64,000 nucleotides of DNA from Lewinellaceae bacterium (GCA_016708875.1 JADJFA010000001.1:124001-188000), one strand, 5' to 3'. Positions 51,216 to 60,925 are shown, counted from the stretch's first letter. Numbers and translations: made by a program. The notes: generated from the letters alone by a model not told the origin.

Positions 51216-53444
51216 TCATTTCAGCACCTGCTTCAACGCCTTCACACTCGCCTGGTTATCAGCCGTATAAAAGGCTTCATAAATATCAAGTTTCTCCCGG
51301 CGACTTAAGTGGAAACTGAGCGATGCCTCGCGGTTTTTGCGCACCGGGCGGTAATGAAAACGCACCATTTCTACGCGGTTTCCGCCCAATGCGTCGTTCA
51401 GGAGCGCGAGTGCGTTGTCTTGGTCAAAGTCCTGAATATCTGTTATGTTGCCACCAGCTGCTTCTGCCGGAGTGTACATGTTTTCGAATACTCCCTTATC
51501 GTCGCTGGGAATGATAGGGTGTCTCTTGTCCCAGCAACGTATCTGTACAAAGACCACCCCGCCCGTGTTTTCGCGGATCCATTCTTTAAAAACGTGCACG
51601 AAACGGATGGACAGCCCCAGCCCATAGTTGTCTCGGAAACCCGCATCGAGGACTTCTATTGCAGGAGTAGTGGGCAGCCACACGTTGGGGAGAATGAATG
51701 GGTAGGTACAGTTCATGCGCATGGCGCTGCTAAACGCAAGGCTATCAGCCTGTTGCTCCGCAAAAAATCTTCCAAAATCTACCCCGTCTATTTCTACTTG
51801 TGCGGCCAAACGCCCTGCATTTGGACGCATGAGATAGCTCACCCCCTGCGGACTTATCAGCATCCGCCGGGCATCGTTCAACACAAATGGACTGGCGACC
51901 AGCATGGGAATTTTGGCCTCGCGTTCAGGTTGGCGGTATTCAGCTGTTTTTCGCAAAAAAAAGCCGTGTGTGTTTTCGTTCAATTGGTGTTCAAACAGGT
52001 AACCCCGGTCTTTGCGGTAGGAAAAATTGCCCGACCGAAAACTGGAAATCGGGAAAAACAGGTCGTTTGAAACGACGGCAAAACTGATGGCATTGAGCAG
52101 GTCTTTCCCCATATCCTCTACTAAGCTTGGGTCTTGCGGGGCAAGGCGGTCACCCTCAGCATGTCGGAGCATGGCTTCCCGGATATGGGCAGCACCAAGT
52201 AACCCACCAGACGCCCCGGTGATCAGGGCCGTTTGGCGCAGTAGTTTCCCACCAGTGGCAATGTCTGCCTTTTGAAGGGTCTGCATGGTCCAGAGTGCCG
52301 AACGGTGGCCGCCCCCGCTCACGCATACGAGCAGGAGCTTAGGGCGAGGATTTTCGGGTGTCCGGTTTTTGGCGAGCCAGTTTTCCAGGATTTCTATGGT
52401 GGCGGCGCGGTCAGCAGCGATGTTTTGGGGGGTACTAATTTTTTCAAACGATGCGTAATTGTACATCGCACGGTTTTCCTTTTGATAATCAAGCCCATAG
52501 GCGCGGTTTCGGTAGTTGAAAATGCCCCAGCCAGTGAGCATATTTACGGTGAAGATCAGTCCCAAAAACACGGCAGTGCCCCATTGGCGAAACCAAAAAC
52601 GGATGGCGCCATAAAGCCCCATCACAATGCTTGCAAACAGAAAAATGGTGGCCCCGGCGGGAATACGCGCCCAGGTGCTGTCCATAAACGCGCCTTGAGC
52701 CATGAGCAAAAAGAGCGCAGCGATCAGCACCACCACGGCATTCCAGTGGTTTTGGCGGAACACCTCCTCCAATACCCGGGGATCATAGTGTGCAACGCTT
52801 CGCACCAAACGCGGGTGACAACGTTCCGTCAAATAGGTATCTACCCGCCAGCGTGTAACACCCATTTGGATTTCGCGGACGCTGGGCAATCGCTGACTGA
52901 AAAGCAAACGAGCGCCAGGGCGGGGAGTCCAGTTGAAGGAATTAAGGTCTTTGTTGGTCAGGTGGAAATAAGCCGCCAGAATGCCAGTGGTGGTTGCCGT
53001 GCCAGCTAGTAAACCCGCGATGTTCCAGCCTATTTCCGGCGTGGAAGTGAGTTCGTCGTGCCATTGAAACCAAATGGAACAAACAAGCCAAATGGCTAAA
53101 AAAGCCAAAGGAACGAGGCTGTTATTGAGGCAAAACTTGGTAAACGGCGCACCCAATGTGGCCAAAAAAGGGAACCGGTTTGAACAGAGCAGATAGGCGG
53201 TGAGATGCCAGGTCATGACCAGTCCGCCAAAAGTCAGCCCGCTCAGAAAAAAGCTCCAAAAGTTGACTTCTCCGTGGTACTCAGGGGTGAGCATGAGGTA
53301 ATGCATCCCAAAAAAGCGACCGACCGTCCCGGTGCTGAATGCAGCTAAAATAAACCATATCAGCAACAAAACCAGGTGGTTGCGCAGGTGCAGCACCAAC
53401 AAGCGAACAGGAAAGGAGTAGTATATCTGGCGGAAATTGGTCAT
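51216..53444 (-). CDS. Patatin-like phospholipase with multi-span membrane N-terminus
   Basis: Start ATG 53444 (MTNFRQIYYSFPVRLLVLHL); about 742 residues. The N-terminal ~330 residues contain six to eight hydrophobic helices. The C-terminal half is a patatin-type lipase: oxyanion motif VCVSGGGHRSALW, nucleophile elbow ITGASGG (GxSxG) and the catalytic Asp in DAGFRDNYG (usual form DG[GA]). It would hydrolyse acyl esters of membrane lipids at the inner membrane. The fusion of membrane helices to a patatin domain is uncommon. No partner gene is close; it converges with the beta-helix gene. Confidence 0.85.
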   Translation of the reverse strand: MTNFRQIYYSFPVRLLVLHLRNHLVLLLIWFILAAFSTGTVGRFFGMHYLMLTPEYHGEVNFWSFFLSGLTFGGLVMTWHLTAYLLCSNRFPFLATLGAPFTKFCLNNSLVPLAFLAIWLVCSIWFQWHDELTSTPEIGWNIAGLLAGTATTTGILAAYFHLTNKDLNSFNWTPRPGARLLFSQRLPSVREIQMGVTRWRVDTYLTERCHPRLVRSVAHYDPRVLEEVFRQNHWNAVVVLIAALFLLMAQGAFMDSTWARIPAGATIFLFASIVMGLYGAIRFWFRQWGTAVFLGLIFTVNMLTGWGIFNYRNRAYGLDYQKENRAMYNYASFEKISTPQNIAADRAATIEILENWLAKNRTPENPRPKLLLVCVSGGGHRSALWTMQTLQKADIATGGKLLRQTALITGASGGLLGAAHIREAMLRHAEGDRLAPQDPSLVEDMGKDLLNAISFAVVSNDLFFPISSFRSGNFSYRKDRGYLFEHQLNENTHGFFLRKTAEYRQPEREAKIPMLVASPFVLNDARRMLISPQGVSYLMRPNAGRLAAQVEIDGVDFGRFFAEQQADSLAFSSAMRMNCTYPFILPNVWLPTTPAIEVLDAGFRDNYGLGLSIRFVHVFKEWIRENTGGVVFVQIRCWDKRHPIIPSDDKGVFENMYTPAEAAGGNITDIQDFDQDNALALLNDALGGNRVEMVRFHYRPVRKNREASLSFHLSRREKLDIYEAFYTADNQASVKALKQVLK

Positions 53445-53553
53445 GGTTGTTCTGGTTTGGGGCAAGAACGCAAATATGCAGTAAAACGTTTGGGATTAGC
53501 GAAAAAGGCACGGAAAAGTCAAATATCGAAATGAAATCTGACACAATAACAAA

Positions 53554-53586
53554 CCGCCCCATTTCGCAAAGTGCGAAATGGGGCGG
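53554..53586 (-). terminator. 15-bp perfect hairpin terminator of hppA
   Basis: CCGCCCCATTTCGCA pairs with TGCGAAATGGGGCGG over a three-base loop. On the minus strand it is followed by TTTGTTATTG. It lies 62 nt beyond the stop at 53648. Confidence 0.7.
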
Positions 53587-53647
53587 CGTATATTAACTCA
53601 CAATTGGCTTTCACCCAAAACTTCTACCGAAGTTGGGTAGACGCCTA

Positions 53648-56080
53648 TTAATTCCCTCCTTTCTTCTTTTGGCTTTCCTGCATTTTCCTGATAATCTCCT
53701 GCTTTTGTTCCTGGGTAAGTTCGACCTTCGAGCCAGTGTTGCCACCAACGGACGGATTGCCGCCAGGAGGAGGCAATAATTCCGGTTTGCTCTGATTCAC
53801 TGGCGGTAGTATTTGCATATTAGGCTGCCCTTGAGGCCTTTGGCCCATACCGGCTGGCGGCTGGGTCATGCCAGGTGGGAAACGGTTTTCCCGAATCTGC
53901 ATTCTGATATCATCCCGGCTACTGCTGCCAGCGTCGTGTCCGCCCAAAATAGGCGCGATGGCCAAGCCCACCAGACAGGTCAGTTTGATCAAAATGTTCA
54001 TGGAAGGGCCGGAGGTGTCTTTGAAAGGGTCACCAACGGTATCGCCTGTCACGGCGGCTTTGTGTGGTTCAGAGCCTTTGTAGTACATCTGGCCGTTGAT
54101 TTCAACGCCTTTTTCAAACGATTTTTTCGCGTTGTCCCAGGCGCCACCAGCGTTTGACTGGAAAATTGCCCACATCACACCGCTCACTGTCACACCTGCC
54201 ATGTAACCTCCGAGTGCTTCCGCACCCATGATGAAACCAACCAAAATAGGGGTAATGATAGTGATAAGGCCCGGAGCGAGCATTTCGCGGAGCGCAGCCT
54301 TGGTAGAAATGTCCACACATTTGCTGTATTCCGCTTTGCCAGTGCCTTCGAGTAGGCCCGGAATTTCGCGGAACTGACGGCGTACTTCCTCCACCATGTC
54401 CATCGCTGCTCTGCCCACACTTTGCATGGCCAATGCGCTGAATACCACTGGAATCATACCACCGAGGAAAAGCGCGGCAAGTACTTTTGCTTTGAATATA
54501 TTGATGCCTTCGATGCCCGTGAAATCAACGTATGCTGCGAACAATGCAAGCGCAGTCAAAGCCGCAGAAGCAATGGCAAAGCCCTTACCAATAGCAGCGG
54601 TGGTATTGCCCACAGAGTCAAGCACATCGGTGCGATTGCGCACTTCCTTGGGCAGTTCGCTCATTTCGGCAATGCCGCCAGCGTTGTCGGCAATAGGGCC
54701 AAAAGCGTCAATGGCCAATTGCATAGCCGTGGTTGCCATCATTGCTGAAGCTGCAATGGCTACGCCGTAGAAACCAGCCAATTCGTAAGCCGACCAGATG
54801 GCAGCAGAGAACAGCACGATGGGCATCCAGGTGGACATCATGCCCGTTGCCAAACCAGCGATAACGTTGGTGGCGTGGCCTGTACCAGATTGACGAACAA
54901 TGTCCATCACCGGTTTTTTGCCCAAGCCCGTGTAGTATTCGGTAATGGCAGAAATCAGGGAGCCTACGATGAGGCCCACCATGGTTGCGTTGAAAACGTT
55001 GGTGCTGGTGATGGTCTGTAAGCCTTGGCCGAAGAAACGCATGTTCATGGTTTCGGGCAGCATCCACTTGATAATAGGGAAGCAAACCACAGCGGTGAGG
55101 ATGATGCTCACCCAGTTGCCATTGTTGAGGGCGCGTTGAACCGTATTTGAATCGGCTTCTGCACCGTCTTTAATGCGCACAAATTGCATCCCCACAATGG
55201 AGAACAGGATGCCGAGTCCAGCGATCATTACAGGCAAAAGAATGGGACCAATGCCACCAAATATGTCCGTAATGCCACCAGAGTCACGAATAACCGAGTT
55301 GCCAAGTACCATGGCCGCAAGCACCGTTGCCACATAAGAACCAAACAAGTCGGCGCCCATGCCAGCCACGTCGCCCACGTTGTCGCCCACGTTGTCGGCG
55401 ATGGTCGCAGGGTTGCGCGGGTCGTCTTCCGGGATGCCTGCTTCCACTTTACCCACAAGGTCAGCGCCAACGTCGGCTGCTTTGGTGTAAATGCCACCGC
55501 CCACACGGGCAAAAAGTGCGATGGATTCAGCACCCAGCGAAAAGCCAGCAAGTACTTCGAGTACCCGCGACATAGTGCGAGGGCCATCAGCACCGTAAGT
55601 GCCGCCCATAAAGAATACATAGAAAACCGCGAACAAGGCACTCAAACCCAGTACTGCCAGGCCTGCTACGCCGAGGCCCATTACAGAGCCGCCTTTGAAC
55701 GAAACTTTGAGTGCTTGTGTGAGGCTGGTGCGGGCGGCTTGGGTGGTGCGCACGTTGGCTTTTGTGGCCACGCGCATACCAAGGTTGCCGGCCAGGGCCG
55801 AGAAAAAGGCGCCGATGACAAAAGCCACGACGATAAGCGGGTGACTCGTGTCGGCCTGTGTGCTGAGCCAGCCGAGTAGCAGACCAGCCACTACGACGTA
55901 TATGCCGAGAATACGGTATTCCGCTTTGAGAAAAGCCAAAGCACCGTCGGCGATGTGTTTGGCGATGCCTTGCATCTTTTCGTCGCCCGCGTCTTGTTTT
56001 GTCACCCACTTTTGGAGGATAAACATATACACGAGACCAACGACCCCGAAGATTGGTAATAAGTAAACCAGAGAGCTCAT
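53648..56080 (-). CDS. hppA: Membrane-bound ion-pumping pyrophosphatase with C-terminal extension
   Basis: An 810-residue inner-membrane enzyme that couples PPi hydrolysis to H+ and/or Na+ export. The substrate motifs are present (GGGIYTKAADVGADLVGKVE, NPATIADNVGDNVGDVAGMG). GNTTAAIGKG has Ala at the key site, the K+-dependent type; H+ versus Na+ cannot be settled by eye. The usual ~16 transmembrane helices end near residue 720 (CLVGLAIAPILGG). About 90 further residues, rich in Pro, Gly and Gln and ending in a Lys/Gln helix (TQEQKQEIIRKMQESQKKK), are not part of the family core. A palindrome lies in its leader between promoter and ATG. Confidence 0.95.
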   Translation of the reverse strand: MSSLVYLLPIFGVVGLVYMFILQKWVTKQDAGDEKMQGIAKHIADGALAFLKAEYRILGIYVVVAGLLLGWLSTQADTSHPLIVVAFVIGAFFSALAGNLGMRVATKANVRTTQAARTSLTQALKVSFKGGSVMGLGVAGLAVLGLSALFAVFYVFFMGGTYGADGPRTMSRVLEVLAGFSLGAESIALFARVGGGIYTKAADVGADLVGKVEAGIPEDDPRNPATIADNVGDNVGDVAGMGADLFGSYVATVLAAMVLGNSVIRDSGGITDIFGGIGPILLPVMIAGLGILFSIVGMQFVRIKDGAEADSNTVQRALNNGNWVSIILTAVVCFPIIKWMLPETMNMRFFGQGLQTITSTNVFNATMVGLIVGSLISAITEYYTGLGKKPVMDIVRQSGTGHATNVIAGLATGMMSTWMPIVLFSAAIWSAYELAGFYGVAIAASAMMATTAMQLAIDAFGPIADNAGGIAEMSELPKEVRNRTDVLDSVGNTTAAIGKGFAIASAALTALALFAAYVDFTGIEGINIFKAKVLAALFLGGMIPVVFSALAMQSVGRAAMDMVEEVRRQFREIPGLLEGTGKAEYSKCVDISTKAALREMLAPGLITIITPILVGFIMGAEALGGYMAGVTVSGVMWAIFQSNAGGAWDNAKKSFEKGVEINGQMYYKGSEPHKAAVTGDTVGDPFKDTSGPSMNILIKLTCLVGLAIAPILGGHDAGSSSRDDIRMQIRENRFPPGMTQPPAGMGQRPQGQPNMQILPPVNQSKPELLPPPGGNPSVGGNTGSKVELTQEQKQEIIRKMQESQKKKGGN

Positions 56081-56124
56081 CCCTATAAAATTTGTTTTGA
56101 CGTGAATAAAACTAGGTCAGAAGT

Positions 56125-56159
56125 AAGTTAGGGGGCAACTTGAAGTTGCCCCCTAACTT
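56125..56159. repeat. 17-bp perfect palindrome in the hppA leader
   Basis: AAGTTAGGGGGCAACTT and its complement flank one G. It lies between the -7 element (56172) and the ATG (56080). It belongs to the same family as 57864-57894 and 63901-63935. Confidence 0.8.
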
Positions 56160-56171
56160 CAAAAACGGGTG

Positions 56172-56179
56172 CAAAAGTA
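56172..56179 (-). promoter_or_regulatory. Promoter -7 element (TACTTTTG) of hppA
   Basis: Perfect TAnnTTTG match on the minus strand, 92 nt before the ATG, giving a leader of about 85 nt that contains the palindrome. No clear -33 element. Confidence 0.5.
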
Positions 56180-56227
56180 GAGAAAGAATCTTTCCGGGCA
56201 CAGGAAAGTTAAAAGTTCGCTGCGACT

Positions 56228-57799
56228 TCATTTTAGCATGCGGTCAACAACCAATACCTCCGGGTCGTTTTTGATATATTCAGGGACTTGAGTGCCGGTT
56301 CGATCTTTGAAAACTGCGAATTTTATACCCCGCTGTTTCAATTCACGGAACAGGTTTTCCTCAGGGCAACCCTCATACACACTTCGGTTGCAGTAAAACA
56401 TCGCATCAATTTCCTCCAGTCCATGGGCATTTAACAGCACATAGCCTTCAGGCACCAATTGATCCAATTCCTTGTAAACCAATATATTTCCTTGTCTGAT
56501 CTCCAGCTCCTTGGCGGGCGCCATGGCAGTATCTTCACGCAACACATGGTAAGCAAAAAGCACACCGGGACGCATAGATGCAATGACGAGTGCATACAAT
56601 ACCAAAAAAGCGGGTATGTGTGGCAAACTTAGGTGTGCCACACTTTTTTGAATGCTGAAATTGCCCAGGAATTTATCTGCAAAAACCCCCATTGCCACAT
56701 ATACCAGGGGCGCGACGCAAAAGGTGTAGGAAATCACCTTGGTCTGGGCAACAAATGAAAAGAAGAAATAAGGCAGGAAAATGAGGATGCCGAAGGGTAG
56801 TAGCAAACGTGTCGGCGGTTTTGGGCGACCCCAGAAGGCCGCCACGAGGCCCAATGGTACTGCTGCCCAAAGTTTGGGACCAAAATGTTCGTCCAAAAGT
56901 TCAAAATAGAAATTCCAGTCGCCTCTATGCCCTTCTACCACCTTCCAAATGTGTTTCGCATTATAGGCCATTTCGAAGGCGTATTCTTTCGGGAATTTCC
57001 AATAAGCGTATAGTTGCCAGGGCAACACCACCAGCAATGTTATGCCAAAAGACCACAACATGTGGAGGTAAGCGCGGGGTCGGTTCCAATCAGCAGAGGC
57101 AAGGAGCCATGCTAACCAAGCGCCAAACACCAGGCCTCCAGTTAGCCATTTACACAAAATCGCGCATCCAGAAAACAAGCCCGCCAGCAATGCCCAACGC
57201 AATTTTTCCTTCCCTGAAGCCGCATATTCAAAAAACGCCCATGCACTGCAGCCCACATAGAATGAAAAAGCCACATCGTTGTGGTCCATGCCGTATGTGC
57301 CGGTAGTAAGTTGCAGTTGGAAGAAAGCAAAGGTCCAAAGCAGCGCCGCATAGTAACCCGCGTTTTTGCTGAACAAGATGGCCCCTATCCGGTAAATCGG
57401 CAGCACCATCAAGGACCCCATGATTACACTTGGCAAGCGTAAAGCCCATTCGTTGACGCCAAACATTTTCATGCTCAAAGCCATTTGCCAGAGAAACAAG
57501 GGTTGTTTGTGCAACCAAATGTGGCAATGCGCCCAGTCTTTGTCGTAATTTGGCAATGGCAAATCCACTCGCAGCATTGGCTTGAACGGGTATTCCATCA
57601 TGTTTTTCGCCACAAGCGCGTGAAACCGCTCGTCCCAGAGATGCAAATACGTATCAAGGTAGGTAATGCAAAATCGCAACAGAAAAGCCGCGACGAAGAG
57701 TGAAAACAAGGCGAGCCTGTTGCGCCCTTGTTGCCAAAACACAAAGCTTAGCACTGCGGAGATTACTGTTCCAAAAAATAAATATTGCCAAGAATCCAT
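56228..57799 (-). CDS. ArnT/PMT-type membrane glycosyltransferase (GT39/GT83-like)
   Basis: A 523-residue protein with about eleven transmembrane helices. The first periplasmic loop has DERFHALVAKNMMEYPFKP (Asp-Glu of the GT-C fold) and the second HKQPLFLWQMALSMKMFGVNEWALRLPS, the family pattern for lipid-linked sugar transfer. It would move a sugar from a polyprenyl carrier to lipid or protein in the periplasm. The C-terminal ~120 residues are a soluble domain (FYCNRSVYEGCPEENLFRELK). Acceptor unknown. It is upstream of hppA on the same strand but separated by a promoter and palindrome. Confidence 0.86.
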   Translation of the reverse strand: MDSWQYLFFGTVISAVLSFVFWQQGRNRLALFSLFVAAFLLRFCITYLDTYLHLWDERFHALVAKNMMEYPFKPMLRVDLPLPNYDKDWAHCHIWLHKQPLFLWQMALSMKMFGVNEWALRLPSVIMGSLMVLPIYRIGAILFSKNAGYYAALLWTFAFFQLQLTTGTYGMDHNDVAFSFYVGCSAWAFFEYAASGKEKLRWALLAGLFSGCAILCKWLTGGLVFGAWLAWLLASADWNRPRAYLHMLWSFGITLLVVLPWQLYAYWKFPKEYAFEMAYNAKHIWKVVEGHRGDWNFYFELLDEHFGPKLWAAVPLGLVAAFWGRPKPPTRLLLPFGILIFLPYFFFSFVAQTKVISYTFCVAPLVYVAMGVFADKFLGNFSIQKSVAHLSLPHIPAFLVLYALVIASMRPGVLFAYHVLREDTAMAPAKELEIRQGNILVYKELDQLVPEGYVLLNAHGLEEIDAMFYCNRSVYEGCPEENLFRELKQRGIKFAVFKDRTGTQVPEYIKNDPEVLVVDRMLK

Positions 57800-57863
57800 G
57801 TCGGAAAAGTAGGGTGAAAACCCAATTGCATAGGAGTGCTTTCCCAGAAATTGCAGATCAGAA

Positions 57864-57894
57864 GTTAGGAGGCAACTTCAAGTTGCCTCCTAAC
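57864..57894. repeat. 15-bp perfect palindrome (GTTAGGAGGCAACTT)
   Basis: GTTAGGAGGCAACTT and AAGTTGCCTCCTAAC flank one C, just before the stop of the next cargo gene (57896) and upstream of the glycosyltransferase start. Confidence 0.8.
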
Positions 57895-57895
57895 G

Positions 57896-59977
57896 CTACT
57901 CCGCCACAAAGATCGTCCCTGCATCCAAGCGTTTGCCCTGGGAAGTTTTCAGCCAATAATGGTACGCCCCGTTTTGCAGTTCGCCGCGGTCAATTCGCAG
58001 TTGCGTACCGTTAAAAGCAAGCGAGCGCAATTTTTTTCCAGAGTTATCAAACAGCTCAAAAACCAGGTTATGTGCATCCGGCAATTGACCAGCAATGGTC
58101 AGGAGTGTTGACTCGCGAAAAGGATTAGGAGAAATTTGCAGAACAGGCGAAATTTTTGGGAGCAGTTTTACCGGGGTGGTGGCAGAGCCGGTTCGGTAAA
58201 TACCATCCCGCTCCTGGGGCGCAAAAAGGTACTGCGCTGGGTTGAGCGAAAAATTGATGCTGGCCGAACCATATTGGGGCAGCGCGGCATAAAGGTCAAA
58301 GGTTTGCCCGCCATCCGCCGACACCAATGCGCCGTTTGAAATATGATCGTAGGCAAAAATCAAACCATTGTCGTTGACGACTGGATTATATTGAAGGTAT
58401 TGGATGAAAGGAGGAATCGAATCCCAGGTCACGCCGCCATCAAAGGACTTGAAAAGTGAGGCAGGAGAACCTTTCGTAACGTATATCCCTCCGTTAGAAG
58501 CAAGAAAAGGGCTGTTCGAAAACCCATGGTCGGCAATTTTCACCCAGGTTTGAGCCTCGTCGAAAGATTTGTACACACCTTCAGACCGCGTAGTGAGCAG
58601 GTTGCCGCCTGGCATAAAAAGGAGGTTTTCAAGATAGAAATTTGGTCGCTCCAGCCAGTTTTGGCCACCATCGCTCGAAAAATAAAAACTGTTCCAAAGA
58701 CTAACGAAAACGTCGCCTGTTTGGGGGCTGACCCAAAGGCGGTTAAAGGTCTCTTCGGTAAAATTGGGCACTTGGAGCACCGTGTGTGACTGACCTTCAT
58801 CTGTGAATTTTATGAGGTTAAACCCCGTCAAAAGATACCAGCTGCCGTCAGGAGCGGCTTGAAGAGAATATTGACCAGATGAAGTGGAACGATAATTGAC
58901 CGCTTCCCACTTCAATTGCCAGGTATCTCCGCCGTCATTGCTGTAAAAAAGCCCATCGGGGGTAAGCGCCAGCATACGGGTGTTATCCAGATGCAGCAAG
59001 TTTAGGACATCAGAGGTCAAAATCCCGTTGGCTGAAAAATGCCAGCTTGCCCCGTCATCGTCGGATCGGTGCAAGCTTCCACCATATCCGCGCAGGGCAA
59101 AAACCGATCCATCGGGCGAGGAAAAAAAAAGGTTTAGTTCGTTATGACCGCTGTCGGTTAGCGGTTGCCAAGTCAAGCCATTGTCGTCGGAATATTTTGA
59201 CATAAACCGTTCAAAGGCAAATACCCGGCCAGTGATGCTTACGCCCACCGATACTTCCCTGTCAGAATCTGGAAGCATCGGGTCAATACCCGTCCAACTT
59301 AGGCCATTGTCCAAAGAACGCCAAAGAAGGTCCTGCGCACCCATAAAAATGATCCCATTTGGGCCAAACGACCATTGGTACGGGTACGACAATGCAGCGT
59401 TTTCAAACAGCACTGACCAGCTTAAGCCATTGTCGGAGGACACCCACACCGTACTTACATTCCCCTCATTTTGCCACGCATATACGTCGCCTGTGTTCGG
59501 GTTATAGACAAAACCACCCGATGCGTCAGTAATATTGGTAACCGTCTGCCAAGTGCCGCCGTTGTCAATAGAGCGCTTGATGCCGCCTGGCGTACCAATT
59601 AAAATCTCCCCTCCTGGCAATGCATAAATAGTCTCGTGGGCAATGGTGCTGATTTCATTCCAGGTTTCGCCGTTGTCGGTGGATTGGTGCAACTTGTTGA
59701 GTTTACCCGCGTACAAGTTGCCATCCGCTCCTGCTACCAATGGCCAAAACCAAGAGTCGGCAGGTGTCAAGGGCATTTTCTGCCATTGATGACCACCATC
59801 CGAAGAGCGGTAAAGTTCGGGGTGGAACTTTTTTCTCATAAACAAATAGCCTTGTTTGCCGGGAAAGACAAGGCCGCCGCCGCCGGGAGGCCCTCCCAAT
59901 TTCTGCCAGGATTGTGCTGGGAGAAACAAGGGAAAAAGAAAGAAAACAAAGATCAAAAAATGGAAAACAGGTTTCAT
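57896..59977 (-). CDS. Type IX-secreted BNR/YCF48-like beta-propeller protein
   Basis: The ATG at 59977 starts a signal peptide (MKPVFHFLIFVFFLFPLFL); 693 residues. It is built of BNR/sortilin-type blades with Asp-box motifs (YRSSDGGHQWQ, HQSTDNGETWN, WVSSDNGLSWS, YSNDGGDTW, YFSSDGGQNW, FKSFDGGVTW), found in sialidases and in YCF48-type assembly proteins. No sialidase catalytic residues are evident. A type IX sorting domain ends the protein (QISPNPFRESTLLTIAGQ ... GAYHYWLKTSQGKRL). Likely a surface or extracellular binding protein. Confidence 0.9.
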   Translation of the reverse strand: MKPVFHFLIFVFFLFPLFLPAQSWQKLGGPPGGGGLVFPGKQGYLFMRKKFHPELYRSSDGGHQWQKMPLTPADSWFWPLVAGADGNLYAGKLNKLHQSTDNGETWNEISTIAHETIYALPGGEILIGTPGGIKRSIDNGGTWQTVTNITDASGGFVYNPNTGDVYAWQNEGNVSTVWVSSDNGLSWSVLFENAALSYPYQWSFGPNGIIFMGAQDLLWRSLDNGLSWTGIDPMLPDSDREVSVGVSITGRVFAFERFMSKYSDDNGLTWQPLTDSGHNELNLFFSSPDGSVFALRGYGGSLHRSDDDGASWHFSANGILTSDVLNLLHLDNTRMLALTPDGLFYSNDGGDTWQLKWEAVNYRSTSSGQYSLQAAPDGSWYLLTGFNLIKFTDEGQSHTVLQVPNFTEETFNRLWVSPQTGDVFVSLWNSFYFSSDGGQNWLERPNFYLENLLFMPGGNLLTTRSEGVYKSFDEAQTWVKIADHGFSNSPFLASNGGIYVTKGSPASLFKSFDGGVTWDSIPPFIQYLQYNPVVNDNGLIFAYDHISNGALVSADGGQTFDLYAALPQYGSASINFSLNPAQYLFAPQERDGIYRTGSATTPVKLLPKISPVLQISPNPFRESTLLTIAGQLPDAHNLVFELFDNSGKKLRSLAFNGTQLRIDRGELQNGAYHYWLKTSQGKRLDAGTIFVAE

Positions 59978-60077
59978 ACACGGGTCTTTTTGTGAAATAG
60001 TCCGGTAATTAGAAGCAGTAAAATTACACTGTTTTTTAGTGCGGATCAAGGACGCTGAACCACATGGATCATACGGT

Positions 60078-60085
60078 TATCTTTG
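60078..60085 (+). promoter_or_regulatory. -7 element (TATCTTTG) just before the start of a short-leader gene
   Basis: Perfect TAnnTTTG match only 12 nt from the ATG at 60098, so the message would have a leader of about six bases. Confidence 0.5.
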
Positions 60086-60097
60086 CAGTTAAAAAAC

Positions 60098-60784
60098 ATG
60101 GTCGCTCTCTTAAGATTGCTTTTCGCCGCCCTTCTGGTCGGATTATTCATTACCGGAATCTTTTATTTCATTGCCAACGTATTGAGCAGCATTGCCTTCA
60201 ATCCTACATCGCGGGCATGGAAAGAATTGCTTGCCAAACTGCGCGGACGCTTGAATAATCGTGATAAGTTACGCACCAAGGGCATGCCCGATCTGCTTAT
60301 TGCCTGCGACGCCGAAACCCTCACCCATCTTTCGTTGAAGCCGAAAATGCTGAAAAAAGCCGGCTGGCGTGATCCCATTTTTGAAGGTTTTTTCAGCACC
60401 ATTTACCAGGAACCAGTAATGGTATTTGCAGGACAAAAAAGCGGGAAGACCTCGGTTGTGGTTGCAAAGACGAGCGATAAAGAATTCGTTTTCAGGCAAA
60501 AAGGAAAAGAAACAGAAATTTGGAAAGACGACCAGCCCTTCGCCGTACTGGTGGATGGTGTGCTGCTTTCCAGCGGCAAACAAAGCCAACTTTTGGCAAA
60601 ATTGGAGACCGACCCCGAACTCCGCCAATGGCCCGTGTTGCTTGGCCAAAGTGAGGGTGCAACCATTACCAATGGGCAGCGGGCTGTGTCACCCATTCCT
60701 CGCGCAGTCACCTTGCTGCGCAATCTCTCCCCTGAAGAGGAGCAGACGCTGCTGGTATTGGCGGTGGTGCAAGGACTGAAATAA
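60098..60784 (+). CDS. Single-span membrane protein of unknown function
   Basis: ATG 60098 (MVALLRLLFAALLVGLFITG) gives 228 residues with one N-terminal transmembrane helix (~5-30) and a soluble domain. The soluble part has LRTKGMPDLLIACDAETLT and a C-terminal helix (SPEEEQTLLVLAVVQGL). I recognise no family. A strong promoter element lies 12 nt upstream. It is transcribed alone and ends in a long inverted repeat. Confidence 0.75.
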   Translation: MVALLRLLFAALLVGLFITGIFYFIANVLSSIAFNPTSRAWKELLAKLRGRLNNRDKLRTKGMPDLLIACDAETLTHLSLKPKMLKKAGWRDPIFEGFFSTIYQEPVMVFAGQKSGKTSVVVAKTSDKEFVFRQKGKETEIWKDDQPFAVLVDGVLLSSGKQSQLLAKLETDPELRQWPVLLGQSEGATITNGQRAVSPIPRAVTLLRNLSPEEEQTLLVLAVVQGLK

Positions 60785-60925
60785 ATGTCCAACAAGGAAT
60801 TTCCAATGTCCAAGTGGGCTTCGCGCTTAGTCACTCACATTGGGCATTCGGTATTTAATGACAACAAATCCCAAGCACAACGCCTATTTGGACATTGGAA
60901 ATTCCTTGTTGGAAATTGGACATTT
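60783..60925. repeat. Inverted repeat, 25-bp perfect arms and 74-nt loop
   Basis: Arms 60789-60813 and 60888-60912 (CCAACAAGGAATTTCCAATG and onward) are exact complements; flanking AAATGTCC and GGACATTT add to the stem. The left arm begins within the stop region of the previous gene. The loop is unusually large. Confidence 0.85.
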
